From: Formicarius rufipectus
Taxonomy: Eukaryota; Chordata; Aves; Passeriformes; Formicariidae
NCBI GenBank assembly: GCA_013399695.1
Contig: VXAU01003156.1
Coordinates: 1,810,219-1,874,218, forward strand
Direction: 5' to 3'
DNA length: 64,000 nucleotides
Positions 11,601-23,669 of this stretch are shown here, one piece after another. Every line of letters starts with the position of its first letter. The first letter of the stretch is position 1. A program made the position numbers and the translations under genes. Below the pieces are notes generated by a model. That model did no database searches, had not been told where the DNA came from, and saw only the letters and a list, made by a program, of their open reading frames with translations.

Positions 11601-13539
11601 TCCTTCAGAGCCTGTCCCAGTGGCACTGCCCTTGCCACCCAACTGTTCTGCAGGGGGACATCAGCACACACACTGACTTCATGAAGCCAAAGCTACTGCC
11701 TGGCAAGGGCTGCAGCTCTTCACAGCACAGATTGCTCAGCAGGTCACAGCAATGCTATCTGGAAAATCAACATGGTCATGCTTAATCAAATACATAAATA
11801 CATTTAAGGCTATAGGCACCTTATCATCAAACCTGGGTAGATTTAAGAAAATCAAACAAATAAAAAATCCCATAAACCCCCTCCCCAGACAATATACTGA
11901 ACAGAACAAAATGCATCAGCTTCCAATAAAATACACCTTCCAGCTCCTACTGTCAGAACTACTTGCAGCAGATGGTATCTTGCTCATTAGAAAAGAAGCA
12001 AATGAGATGGAAATTCCTATGTCATCCCAGTTATTTTTAAAAGATTTTTATTTTTAGTACAGGACTTCCAGCTTATTGGAGGAGGCCAGGATTTACGCTG
12101 CCTCTGACAAGGTAGTCACTATATCCTCCCTGCGTTAGTTCTAATTATCAGCTGAACAATTTGGGCTAAATTATAACTATACCCACTAGAGAATTCTCTC
12201 CTCTGACTCATGAAAGATGCCTGCACTCATTCCACTCTTCTTGCAAACACAGGTCCAAAAATAGACCAAAATACATTCTGTGGATCTGAGACTTTTGCCC
12301 CAGGAGTCTCATGCCCTGCTAATGAAATATGGGAAATTCACCACTAACTTCAAACAAATCTAAGATCAAGCACAAAATTATCTCTTAAGATTTCATACTT
12401 ATATAGAATCTTGCAGAAGATCTAAAATTATTTGACAACCTCTAATAAATTAAGCCCTACATAATTCTTGTGAACTTGGACATGCCCCCTATGAACAAGC
12501 AGAAGAATTTTAGAAGTTGTTTCCAAAAGCAGCTGCTAAATCAGTACCTGATTGTACACAAAGATCATTGTAACAAGATGAAGCTAATTTTGAAGAGTGC
12601 TACAAGCCAATTGTCACAAAGTAGTTTCCAAAAGATCAGGCCCAAATTTCAGAACTGTGGCATCTATAACTTCATATGTCAACCTGGAAGAAAAATCAAT
12701 AGCCGCACTTGCTGAAGTTGAAAACAATTGCATTTCCAAGTCATGCCCAAAAATATTTATGGCAGATGTCAGTCATGGCAGTTGCTGTGTTCTCTGTACA
12801 TTTCATTTTTCCTTCTGCTACAATAGTGGGTTTTCTTGTTTCTTTGCACTGTAGCACAGTCAGGAGTTCCTGGTTTTATGGGGTTTCTCCTACCCTGAGG
12901 AAAGCCTCTGTTCTTGAACCAACCTTCATGGCACTGTGATGATTTGGGCTCTTTCTGTACATTCTCATGCTAATAACATTGTCTATCATCTCAGGAAGCA
13001 ACATTTAACCCACACCTCTGTAAGCCCAAACCAAAACATTTAATAGCAGATATTAATCATCCATACATCCTATGTTTTACCTCATATCTCTAATTAACTA
13101 TTGCCCCCAATAACCCAGTGGAATAGTCATGGAAAACCACAGACTCAAGACAGGAGCTTGGTAAAGCAGACCATGATCCAATCCCACCAACAAGATACAA
13201 GCTTTCTACCACATTTGCTTCCCTTAGTGACTTGGACCAGACAAGAATTAAGGTGGAAATCATAGCTGAAGTGTAAGAAATGATCCACCATCCAACTGAG
13301 GCAATCACCAAGGAGAGATGTTCTAACAAGGTTCCAGACTCTGAGGATGGATATCAGAGACCATGACAGGTGACAGGGCTACACACAACAAAAAAATAAC
13401 AAAAACCCATTAGCAGGTGTTTACCCAGTTGCTGCTTCTCTCAGTTTACTGTTCCAGAGCTCCGTGACAGGCTGGTTCTTCTCAGAGCAGAGCTAAGAGA
13501 CCTGCATATCACTAATGCCCTTGGTGCCAGAATCAAAGC
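8691..13539. other. Unique noncoding sequence
   Basis: Nearly 5 kb without a supported gene, transposon or RNA. The longest frame is a 151-codon minus-strand frame (10021-10476) in a GC-richer patch. It is cysteine- and glycine-rich and has no recognisable domain, so I regard it as chance. A-rich stretches such as 11430-11480 produce low-complexity Thr/Asn translations. Confidence 0.55.
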
Positions 13540-13729
13540 TGGTGCTTGAAGTTTTGTCTAACACTTTGCAACGCATAGAAGGCTTCAGCAAAATCCTTTC
13601 AGGGCACCTTCAGGAATAAACCTCCGTCTGTTGAGCCCTGAAAATAGGAGACACCTGGCAATGGAAAGAGCAAGGAGACCCCCAGAAGACCTTGAACCGT
13701 GGGGGGCTGTTTGTGAAGAGGGACTTGGA
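13540..13729. other. Unclassified segment with AATAAA, possible repeat
   Basis: This segment abuts a CR1 piece and contains AATAAA at 13615-13620, then CCTCCGTCTGTTGAGCCC. It could be part of an older LTR or of the same CR1 copy, but I cannot match it securely. Confidence 0.25.
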
Positions 13730-13774
13730 CACTGGGCCTAGAGCAGGGTGACACCAGCAGGTGTCATCTCACAG

Positions 13775-13875
13775 GTCAGAGCTGCAGCCCAGAGGGACTG
13801 GACAAGCAGGACAAATGGGCTGAGCAGCATCACACCCTTCAGCAGAGCCAAATGCAAAGTCCTGGGGAGACCACT
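13775..13875 (+). mobile_element. CR1 LINE fragment
   Basis: The sequence reads AGAGCTGCAGCCCAGAGGGA, CTGGACAAGCAGGACAAATG, then GGCTGAGCAGC and AGAGCCAAATGCAAAGTCCT. This is the CR1 segment downstream of the reverse transcriptase domain (intact copies read CCAGAGGGACCTGGACAAGCT, then GCCAAGTGCAAGGTCCTGC). About 100 bp are secure; the fragment may begin further left. It is plus-strand, truncated at both ends and noncoding. Confidence 0.65.
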
Positions 13876-15632
13876 GGGTCAGCTATCAACACTTAAATAC
13901 ACACAAACCCCAAAATACTTCCTCCGTAAAACATCACATTCCTATTTTCTTTAAGGAAGCAGCATCATGTCCAGCAGACAGGAAACAGTGGCCAGGCTAT
14001 TGTGTAAAGCAAAGGCTTCGGAAGCAAACAAGACTTTGCTGGTGATAAATGACTGTGACCTGAAGTCAGCAAACTCCCTTAGAACTTCTTCTGGTTTTGT
14101 GGAACTAATGAGAGGGCTTAGCTTCTGCTTACCTTGAGGAACTTCTTGTACAGATCTCCTGGACAGTGGAGCCAACAAGACAAGGAATATCCTGCCTCAA
14201 GAAAAGTGAAGCAGGTTTTCCTTTGATGAAACCATGCTGTTTGCACTGGTAACACACCTTGGCAGTCTCTGTGCCAGTTCCCAGTTAAAACAATACCACA
14301 ACAGGAGGTTTAATCTCAGCTAAACAAAGCTCTTCCAGCTGTCAAATACACAAAGCACCAGTGCTCAAGTAGCCTGTTTGTGGGGTGAGTAGCCCAAGGT
14401 GATCATTGGCAGCAAACTCCCAACCCAGGGACCCCACTTCACTCAGCAGAGTCACAGGCCCTTCCTGAGTGACCTGCAACCTTTCCAAAACAAAGCCTTG
14501 GAACATCTTAGAGCTGAAAAAATCCCAGGGTGTAGGGGAGAAACCAAAACCCACAAAACAATCATTCAACTTATATTTTTTTACCACCTCAGTAAGAACT
14601 ACACTAAATATCAAATTAGCCACAATTTCAAATAAGAAATAAAGGGCCTCTGTAGGAATTAGGAGGAAACCAAGGTGCACATGCATATTTGGAAATATGG
14701 GAAAAGAGAAGAATGGTGCATGCTCCAGCAGTCAGAGTTTGAACAACTATTCTCTGATAATCTGAAATAAAAAACATTTCCATATTTGGATAAATGTACA
14801 AAAATTCAATGTCACAACATTAAATTAAACCATGTGCATCAGAATAATATCTGAATGTGATAAAACAGAGGTAAAGTGCAGAGAGTTAACTTATTTCTGC
14901 TTAAGAAATCATCAGGTCCACAAGAGTTACAAGACACAGATATCACCCACTAGAAATAAGCCTGCATAATTTAGCAGCTCTGTATTTTGAGGGTTTGCCT
15001 TCCTATGCTGTTTTATGCAACTGCAGAGTCAAAGTAGAAGGCCTGAAGGCCTCTACTACAGTGGAAATACATGAAGAACAGGAGAAGCAAATTTAAAGCA
15101 AACCAACCCAGGGTGAGGCAGAGGAGCACACTTGTTCACTTGCACATCTGGGCTCATCAGAGCAAAAAGCATGGTCAGCTGGCACTGCAGAGAGGCCCAT
15201 AATGCCCCAGTGCAGGAAGAACTGGGGCAGTTCAGGCTCAGGAAACATAACAGTGAACTGCACATTAAGTCACAAGAACACTAGACTTAGGTTAGAGTAT
15301 TTTTGCTGCAGGGTTGGGAGAAGGATGTGTTTGGTGTGTAGGCAGAAACATCACTGTCCTGTTCTGCAGTGCCTTTGATCCTTTTCTTATCCCTGTTTTT
15401 TTAGCCCTGTTGATAGGGAACACAAGATACACTGAAAGACATGGCCCTTTTGTTCAGAGCCAATCCTGGACCTCTGCTTTGGGTCAGCTTGTCTGAGCTT
15501 ACACAGATCACAGCACTCATTCAAATTGCTTTTTGGTTCAACTTCATCACATGAGTAGATTTTCAGCTGCCAGCAATTAATATCATGTCAAAGTTTTTAA
15601 AGCCTATTAATTGGCTGTCATTTGTTTTGCAG
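13876..15632. other. Unique noncoding sequence
   Basis: No supported gene or repeat. Overlapping short frames occur on both strands (for example 14342-14686 minus and 14399-14635 plus), as chance frames do. Confidence 0.5.
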
Positions 15633-15752
15633 TCATATGTAGCAACCAGCAGTCTCAGCCCCCCAATTCATGGCAATGTGAGTGAGTTGGATGCTGCACT
15701 GCTGGTGAAGCTTCGAGGCACTTACCAGAGGAGAAGGAAAACTTCCATTTTT
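15633..15752 (+). other. Candidate protein-coding exon, gene unknown
   Basis: A T-rich acceptor (GTCATTTGTTTTGCAG) ends at 15632 and a GTAAGC donor starts at 15753. The 120 bp between them are open in phase 0 for exactly 40 codons. The translation begins SYVATSSLSPPIHGN, has ELDAALLVKLRG in the middle, and ends TYQRRRKTSIF. The basic, serine-containing RRRKTS segment resembles a regulatory phosphosite or nuclear-localisation cluster, but I cannot assign a family. It is CpG-poor apart from CTTCGAGG. Exact divisibility by three with good splice signals is the main support. The exon ends in TTT rather than the usual AG, which weakens the donor. It could be an internal exon of a large plus-strand gene, or a chance splice pair. 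Confidence 0.35.
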
Positions 15753-15892
15753 GTAAGCAGCATTTTGTTCCAGTGATACCCTGATAGGTGCTGTAACATT
15801 TCAGGTCATTTTCCAGCAGGGAATACAGGCTTGGGGGCCATAGCAGGCCTGTGGCTGGGGAGGTCTGTTCCTGGGTAAATCAGGAAGAATTG

Positions 15893-15995
15893 AAAAAACA
15901 AACAAACAAACAAACAAACAAACAAACAAACAAACAAACAAACAAACAAACAAACAAACAAAAAAACAAAAAAAAACAACCAACAACAACAAAAA
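15893..15995. repeat. (AAAC)n microsatellite
   Basis: About 16 uninterrupted AAAC/CAAA units run from 15893 to about 15960, then degrade into A-rich AAAAAAC and AACAACAAC units to about 15995. It is the longest simple repeat in the window and probably length-polymorphic. On the minus strand it reads (GTTT)n. Confidence 0.95.
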
Positions 15996-18900
15996 ACCCC
16001 AAAAACATTTTACAAGAAGAAAGTGCTCTTCAGCACTGCTGGCTATTTTCTCTACTTATTTGCACCCATAAAACCCTATAAAATGTCTGCATGACTACAG
16101 TAAAGGCTGACTGGTGTGGAAAAGATGAGCTATGTCTTGTGCTGGGGGGTTCCCTCTGTGTGCAGCACAGAACCCAAGGCTGGGACAGAGGGTCTGCATG
16201 GGGCAGTTCTGGCTGCAGCTCCAGGACTCGAGTCCCATTTTCCTCCCTGTGCAACTCAACACATCACTCAGGAAACTGGACACTCCCTGGATTTCTCCCC
16301 TTGTGCCATGGGGTTCCTAAACCCTCTGCACAGACACACACCCCTTTTTCTCCAAGGTTATCTTCTCTTTGGAGTAGATGAAGTATGAGAAGATACCATC
16401 ACCTGCCTGCTGGGCAGTGCCAGGCAGTCCATAAAGGTGTCCTCAGCAGAACACTGAAGCACTTTGCTGCCCTTGAATGCAAAACTTTGTGTTTTCAGTG
16501 TCAAACTGGGATACAAATTTCAGGTCTACTGAATAATGGGATCAGTGGGGTATGTCCTGGAAATGGCTCTTGCATTGATTTCTCAGCACAGCAAAGATCT
16601 TTCAGTTCAGGAAAGTCCCAACAGATGAGGCAGCCCCCCACTTCCTCCAGCACCACCCTTGGAGAATAACATAAAAATCCATTCCTGAAGGTTTCCACTG
16701 ATTGTCTCCCTCAAGAAGCAAAGCCTGAACCTTGCACTGCCATCAGCCTTGTCCTCTCAGTCTTCCTGCAAAGATTTACTGGATTATTTTTTCATTCTGC
16801 CCTACTCCTGTCAGTGTCATCCCAGAATTCAGGAGAGAACATCTGACATATCAAACTCCGTTTCCAGTGTGAGATTAGATGGCCTTAAAATCCTGTATTT
16901 TTTACTACTGGAAATATATCATATTCCACTTGTGCCCAGTGAAATGCTACATACACACAGAGGAGACTGATGGAGATCCAGCACTAACAAAGTCCAAAAG
17001 AACAAATAAATCATCTCTATATTTGGATGGAAATAAATTCCTGGGAGAGGAAACTTAGACTATCACTCCTGATGACCTCAGATATCTCATATTCCAGTGT
17101 AATTCCCTTAACAAATAAACATTTTTTAGCACACTTAACCACACATCAGGGTAATAACCTCACCTCAAGCTTTTCTGAGTAGGGAATTCAGGCATTATTC
17201 AACTCAGCATTCTGCTTTTGCCTCCCTCAGTTCCTGTCTGACAGGGATCGTGTCACAACACGAACTTTCCGTTCACTTTGAAGGCTCAAGTTATCTTGAA
17301 GCCTCTTACTCCCTCAAACAGTAGGTCCAGAGAATCACATGGACATAAAACTCAAAAGAATTAATATTACAGAATTGAGTACCAGTTGAACTCTGATTAA
17401 GAGCAATATGGTGCAATGTAAACTAACCCAGGTGATCTGATAGGATTCCAGACTGTTTCCCTGTATCTGTGCAGGCTGAAATCTCTAAGCTTAATAACAA
17501 CATTCCTCTGAACTCAGTCACCCACAGGGCCTTTGGCTTCATGTTTTCCCACACTCAGCTGGCAAAAAAATCTCTCTCCCACTTACAAACTGTGAGCCAA
17601 GCCTGAAGCCCTTCAGCTCTCCTCCTGCCATATGCTCCACTTTCACAAGTTTGGTCTTCCCTTTGCAGGCTTTGGGTGTGCTATTCTGAGATTCCTGCCT
17701 GATGAAAAGCTGTTTTCAGGGGAGGGGGAGCAGAGGCATCACAAAGCCCCTGGGCTCAGCCATCAGGCTCTGCAGGACACATGCTGCTGGCTTTTAGCTC
17801 TGCACAGCTCCCCAGAGAGCTCAGCCTGGGAGGGCACACCCTATGCTGACCCACAGGCACCGAAAGGAGCTTTCTTCTCCTTGGCAACAAGAAGTAATCT
17901 GATCAAAATGATGCTGCATCTTATAAACAGATTGTTACTCCTTTGCAGAACTCCCCAAGGGCCAGCAAACTTTGACCCAGAGGACTGACATCTCCAGGCA
18001 TATCAGATTTAAAAATAAAATAGCCAGCACTTCTAGCAAAATATCTATCACTTGCTCACACAAAGCACATGCCACCTCAGCTGTTTCAGAGTACTTTGAT
18101 CCTGAAGTCCATCCAAATAAGAATGTGGGTGTTCTGAGGTGGCAAGTGGCAGGGCGACAAGGAGCAACTTTAAATAAGGTCACACTGTGGCTGCCAGCAG
18201 GAAAACAGAATGAATCTATACATTTTCAAGCACACTCAGCTGCTTTAATTGATCCCTCAAAGGGCCTCTGTGTGTAGGAAAAGGGGGCCACCAAATGAGG
18301 CTGCTGATGACAAGTGAAAATAACCCAGTGAGGAGGATATTCAGGCACCACACAATTGATCTTGGACAAAAACAACCTTAGTCCAGCCAATCTCAACCAT
18401 TCAGTTTTGGGGTTTCATCTAATTGTGCTACTGCAAAACCATTAAGTTAATTAGGTTTGGAAGACCAAGAGCATCTCCTCATTTCCAGATGAATCCACAC
18501 TGAACTCTCTTCAGGGATCAGCCTTTTGTTCATGGTGCTGATTCTCTCTGGCCAGTGCAGGATTTTTCCACAAACTATTTATTATGACTTTCATACACAA
18601 ACAAAAAAATTCATAAACTGCAATTATATACTGTGACTCATGACCAGTGATGTTAGTTACTTTTTCAACTTCCGAGGGTTTCTAACACAGTTATTTTCCC
18701 AGATTTCTCATCCCACTTGGTTTGATCAGTTAGACCTGGAATTGAGGAAGAGAGCCCAAAATGCCTCCCCCTCCTCCCATGCCTCAGAGAGGTCTGACAC
18801 CTTCCTGTCAGATGGCATTAGGCCTCCTTTAAAACAAAACTGCACAGAACTGCCAAGTCCCTCCTCACATGACAAATTCAGCTCTGAAATTGTCCTCCAT

Positions 18901-21900
18901 CACACCCAGCTCTAACACTACTGATTATGGGGTTCTCTCCTCCCTCCTACAATTGAAAGTATGTTCCACATTCATTTCCCTACATTGGCTATAAAATTCA
19001 AAACAATTGAAGCTTTTCATCCCAAATTTCTGAGTACAGGAGAGATTTCTAAACAATGTGGGGAAACAGTACATTGGTCTTAAAAAAAAGAGGCTGCTCC
19101 CATTTCACTTCAGATTGCTGTTTGCAACTTCAGCTTCATTTTAGAGCTCACTTCACCAACAGGCTCTGCAGTTGCCAAACACACCCATGCACTGGTTACT
19201 CCACAGAATGCCAAGTCCAGCTGCACACACAAGGACCCAGGTGTCCAGGCATATGTACAAGGACAGCAGCTATTGGAATTGATGGAGTAACATACTTGCA
19301 CACTGCAACGAAGCTGGGGTCAGATCCTAGGCATGAATAAAAAACAATGCAGAAGCCAAAACCACTCAAGAGGAAAGTTTTCCATGGCCTTGGCTCCTCT
19401 GCCACAGTGCTGTGACCCTTGGGGTGTTGTCAATGCTTGAGAATGTTGGGCTAAGACTCATTACAGAGCGAGTTGCATGAAATCCAGTGACCTCTGACAC
19501 CAAGGGGATCAGACCAGACAATCTGATTATGCCTTCTGTGAACCTAAGAGAGATGGATTAGATCCCCCAAGGAAAAAGACTTGGCAGGGCCCCCCACTGC
19601 TCTTAGAACAGAGGTCTCACCATCAGTGCTTCCAGACAGAAATCAAAGCCAACCTCTCGGTCACCTCCTGGAAAGCTGACAAGATTTTTGTCTTGATCAG
19701 TGAGGACCAGAAAGCAGCTTGAAATTTTTGCTCTTTATAATTCTGCTGTAATCATGGAATGGAGAAGCTGGGAATTTGTGTTACTTGGAATTTAGACATG
19801 AATCAGTGAAGAAGGGAAACTCCACTTGGCAGAGCACCCTTGAGTTAGAGGGAAACTGTCAAGGGAGTGATTCTCACAGCTCAGGTTGTTGAGCTTTGTG
19901 TCCTAATTCTGCACAGCCAGGAAGAAGGTACACACACAATGTGCTTCTCGAGGAATAGATGGTGCCAGGGATTCCTGACTCTCCCATCATTAAGTTTTAC
20001 CCATCACAAACACAAGTTCCTCCATGAAGCCAAATTTTCATTATAATCAGTAGAAAAGTGTTACTTGGCAAAGAGAGACGGAGGACTGGCATTTGCTACA
20101 TGATTAAATAGATACAATTTCAAATATATACAAAGCAGAGAGACAGGTCAGTGCATGAAAAGGGCCGAAGGACAATGAAGTATGAATTCTACACAGAGCA
20201 GAAGCTGTGAATTGTGACAACCACCTCATTTGGAAATACTTATCAAAGAATTGCCTGGCTTTTCTAGCATTCTCCAAAAACTAAACTCAGCAACACAAAA
20301 CCCGTGTTTCTACAAGGGAGAACAATTATCCTGCTCCACATGAGACAGAAAAGGAAGCTGGTGAAGTCAGGCTACTTCAAAGCCACAAATCCAGCTCTGC
20401 AAACACACCAATCATCTGTAGCAGACAGAGGATTTCTCACCGGGCAGTGGCCCGAGAAAGAGCAATCACTGGTCCAAGCAGAAGAGAGAAACTGCTGCTA
20501 CGTGAAAATAAAGCTTACAGTGCTTCACAAGGAAATCCAAAATAAGAGATGACTGCACAAGTAAAATTCTTACTATGGTCCTTTTTCAACAGATTCTAAC
20601 TGTGTTCACCTAATGTGAGTGGGGATCCACCCAACAAGCTGCTCCTCCAAGCAGTCAGGACAGATTGCACCACTTTCCGTGGAGCAGTTCGGAGCTCACA
20701 GTTCACTTTGGCTGGAAACAACTTCAGGGAAGGCAATCAACAGTTTTACAGACAGCAACTGCTACCAGTGTCTCTCAGAACTCATTCCAGCCTGCTTACA
20801 AGGACTGGTGGCCCAACAACCTAATTCTCCTGCCAGGGCAGTTCTAGGGTTGGGTATCCAGTTAAGAGTGCAAACAAACACAGTGAGGCCCCACATTGCA
20901 CTGCAGAGGGTAAAGTGCCAATTTCCTTCCCTGTGAGCCACCTAACCCTGCACAAACAGCCATCTGCTTTGGGGAGCAAAAGAGAAAAGAAACAATTGTC
21001 CTGAGCAGATGAATAAGGCAGCCTTGGCTGGCTGTGCCTATATTGGACACCTTGACAAGTGCTGCCAGCCACAGTGATGCTCTGAGTGAGCCACCAAAAG
21101 CCAGTCATCCTCAACAAGCAGCTGTTCTGTGACCAGCAGCACAATTTCTCCATATGATAAATACGATAAAAGAGCTCCAAAGCTCTTGCTTCATCAGCTC
21201 AGACCACGTGGGAATACCCACCCAGCTGCCATGCCCACCTCCCAGCCCTAAGGGGAACCCAACCACATCTGGGAGTCTCCATCTCCCTGCCTTCTTGAGG
21301 TTGTTCTCAGTGATGCTTCTACCCACCCCTGGCTCCAGAGCAGCCCTGAGGTGCCCAGTGTTCAGAGAGAGGGTTCCAGTGCTCCAGCTGTGGTGTGAGC
21401 TGCCCAGACAAGGGTTGGCAACCAGGTCCTGTAGTCCCCATTCAAACCAAAGAGCAACTCACAGCTCAGAGGCTTTGCCCTGCACCACTCTGTGCCAAGA
21501 AAATGAGTGGGCAAACAGAGCAAGGCAAACAGAGCAAGGCACTGATTACAAAAGCCCATTTCTGATAGTCTCAATGTGCTTAGTGACATCCTCCATCAGA
21601 GACAGATGTTAGAAATTTAAGTTGGACAAATTAAAAGCCTGCTTTTTGCCCTGGGCATATTTTGCTTTGTAGTGCATCTCATTAGTGTGGTTTCCTTTAA
21701 TGGCTCATTTAGTTTTTGGTTTGAAAACTAGAAATTAAGCAAAAGTTAATCTAAGTGGCTATTTTTGTACAGCCACTTGCTTGCACCTCAGAACCAAAGG
21801 GGGCTTGTGAAGGGCAGGGAAAGAGGCTTTCTGTTTATGCACCTCACCACAAGTTTTCTGATGCAAAAACATTCAGGTTCTAAATACTGAAAAGGGGATA

Positions 21901-22903
21901 TTTATTTTCTTAAGAAATACTTCCATGAGAATTTAGCAGTCTGAGGTTGATGGATCTACCCTTGGTGGCCAACTTTAATTGGCAATATCCCTTTAAAAAC
22001 AAAGGGCCCTAGCTCCAAAGAGGTGCTTTGAATGAGAAAACAAATTTGGTTTTGAGAAGTTCAGATGCCTGGAACCTGACATCTTCAAAGCAGAAAGAGC
22101 TTTCCCCAGGAGAATAAACTTGCAAAGAAATTAAAGGCCAACAGGGTTTGGGGAGGCAATCTTAACCACTGAACAGAAGAGAGAATCAACTCTTTAGACT
22201 TTCAAATAAGAGCATATATAAGAAAATTAATTTTTTTCTCTGTGAAGTTCATCAGACTTTAAATTGCAGATGCAGAAAATGCTGTTTGTGTTAAGCAACG
22301 AACCAGACAAAGCTTTTACCCTTCTGGCCCCATTACTTGTCAGACAGACACTCACAATTGCTTCCTAAATACTTCACTTTTACGTCGAGGCCACATGACC
22401 CAACAACCCAAAGACTCTCTGTGGGACTTCAGTGGTTGGTGCTGCTGAACTTCTCTCCACGTGCTGTCCCTGCAGAAACATCACCCTCCTCAGCAGGGCC
22501 TGTCACACAAGCAGCATCTGCAGAGGTGGCCTCCAAACTATCATCCTCTTAAATACAAGTTGAGCCACATCCCTTAGGCTACCCAGTAAATGCCACAAAC
22601 CCAGCTCAGGGTTGGGGCTCTGGAGCTCAATTAAAACCAAAGCAGCTAATTGCACAGCGAGCCCATGGTGTCCAATCTTACTTCAATAAGGGCAAATGTT
22701 GGAAATTCTCTCCATAGAAAGTCACGTGGCAAGCAATGTTTTCACAGTGGTGCAAAGCTCTGGGGGATCCCTGGCAGAGGATCCTGCTCATTTGGGGGCG
22801 CATCTCCCACCTGCATTAATTTCTCCAAATCAGGAAGCTGCTTGTCACAGCCACCAGTTCCCCTCCTCTGCCTCACAAACCTGGCTGGGTAAAAAGCACA
22901 CCA
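15996..22903. other. Unique noncoding sequence
   Basis: Almost 7 kb with no supported gene or transposon. A small tandem repeat of GCAAACAGAGCAAG (two perfect copies) lies at 21511-21538. The plus-strand frame 20304-20552 has a charged translation (PEKEQSLVQAEERNC) but lacks flanking splice sites. The 152-codon frame 21154-21612 overlaps several others in a GC-richer patch and is not recognisable. Confidence 0.5.
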
Positions 22904-22988
22904 TCCCATCTTGGGAACCTTCTGGAGGCACTGACGGACTAATTCAAAAGGCTTAAAATAAATAAGTAATGAAAAGAGACTCTGAGAA
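22904..22988 (+). repeat. Local duplicated sequence, copy 1
   Basis: It shares an ordered series of blocks with 23587-23669: TCCCAT.TTGG, CTTCTGGAGG, then CTAATTCAAAAGGCTTAAAA, then AATGAAAA and GTCTGAGAA-like ends. Copies differ by substitutions and a small indel. Either an interspersed repeat family inserted twice, or an old segmental copy. Confidence 0.75.
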
Positions 22989-23586
22989 AGGAAAAAGAGA
23001 CAAGTAAGTTTGCCAGGATTTTTTTTTCCTTGTTACATTTGTTTTCAAAAGCCATAGTTTGATATCTAAATTATTTGTATATTTGGACAGAACACAAGGA
23101 GTTTGAGGAAGAATACAGTTCAAAACTTTGTTGCCTTTTAATTTTCTAACTGAAACATTTTGGATACTTTCCCCAAAGCTGTTTATACACTAAAAATTAG
23201 AGGAAATGTTTTAAATGAAAATATGTCTTTAATGTCTGAATATTTTGGATTAGCTAGAAAGGATTATCCACCAGTTTCATAGCCAAATAAGAACAACAAA
23301 ACCTCTGCTATTTCAATAGCTCTAAAGAATGTGGATTAGAAAGACAGACCATGTACAGCACTGTAGAATTTTTGGAAAGATGTGATGAGAAAATCTGTAG
23401 GAGAGCTCCCTACAAGGAGAGCCACCAACACAAGTGGCAACGGCCAGACTGTGGGGCTGGTCCATGACCAGCATTGGGAACACTCAGGGGGTGAGCAGGG
23501 GGAGTCACTGCAGCAGCCTCAGAGCTCCTTCCTGGACATTCTGTGCAACAAATGTTCCACAACACAAAGGGAGTTCAGGGGTTTNG

Positions 23587-23669
23587 TCCCATTTTGGTAA
23601 CTTCTGGAGGTACCGACAGGCTAATTCAAAAGGCTTAAAATAAGGAATGAAAACAGAGTCTGAGAACTG
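23587..23669 (+). repeat. Local duplicated sequence, copy 2
   Basis: This is the second copy, 683 bp downstream in the same orientation, immediately after an unresolved base (N) at 23585. The best-conserved block is CTAATTCAAAAGGCTTAAAA. Sequence on either side of the two copies is not similar. Confidence 0.75.

Noticed and set aside
16501..16551. Possible 51-bp exon after TTTGTGTTTTCAG
   Set aside because: Weak polypyrimidine tract, ordinary composition and an unremarkable translation.
23585..23585. Single N as a further misassembly
   Set aside because: No duplicated sequence abuts this N at its edges; one uncalled base is sufficient explanation.
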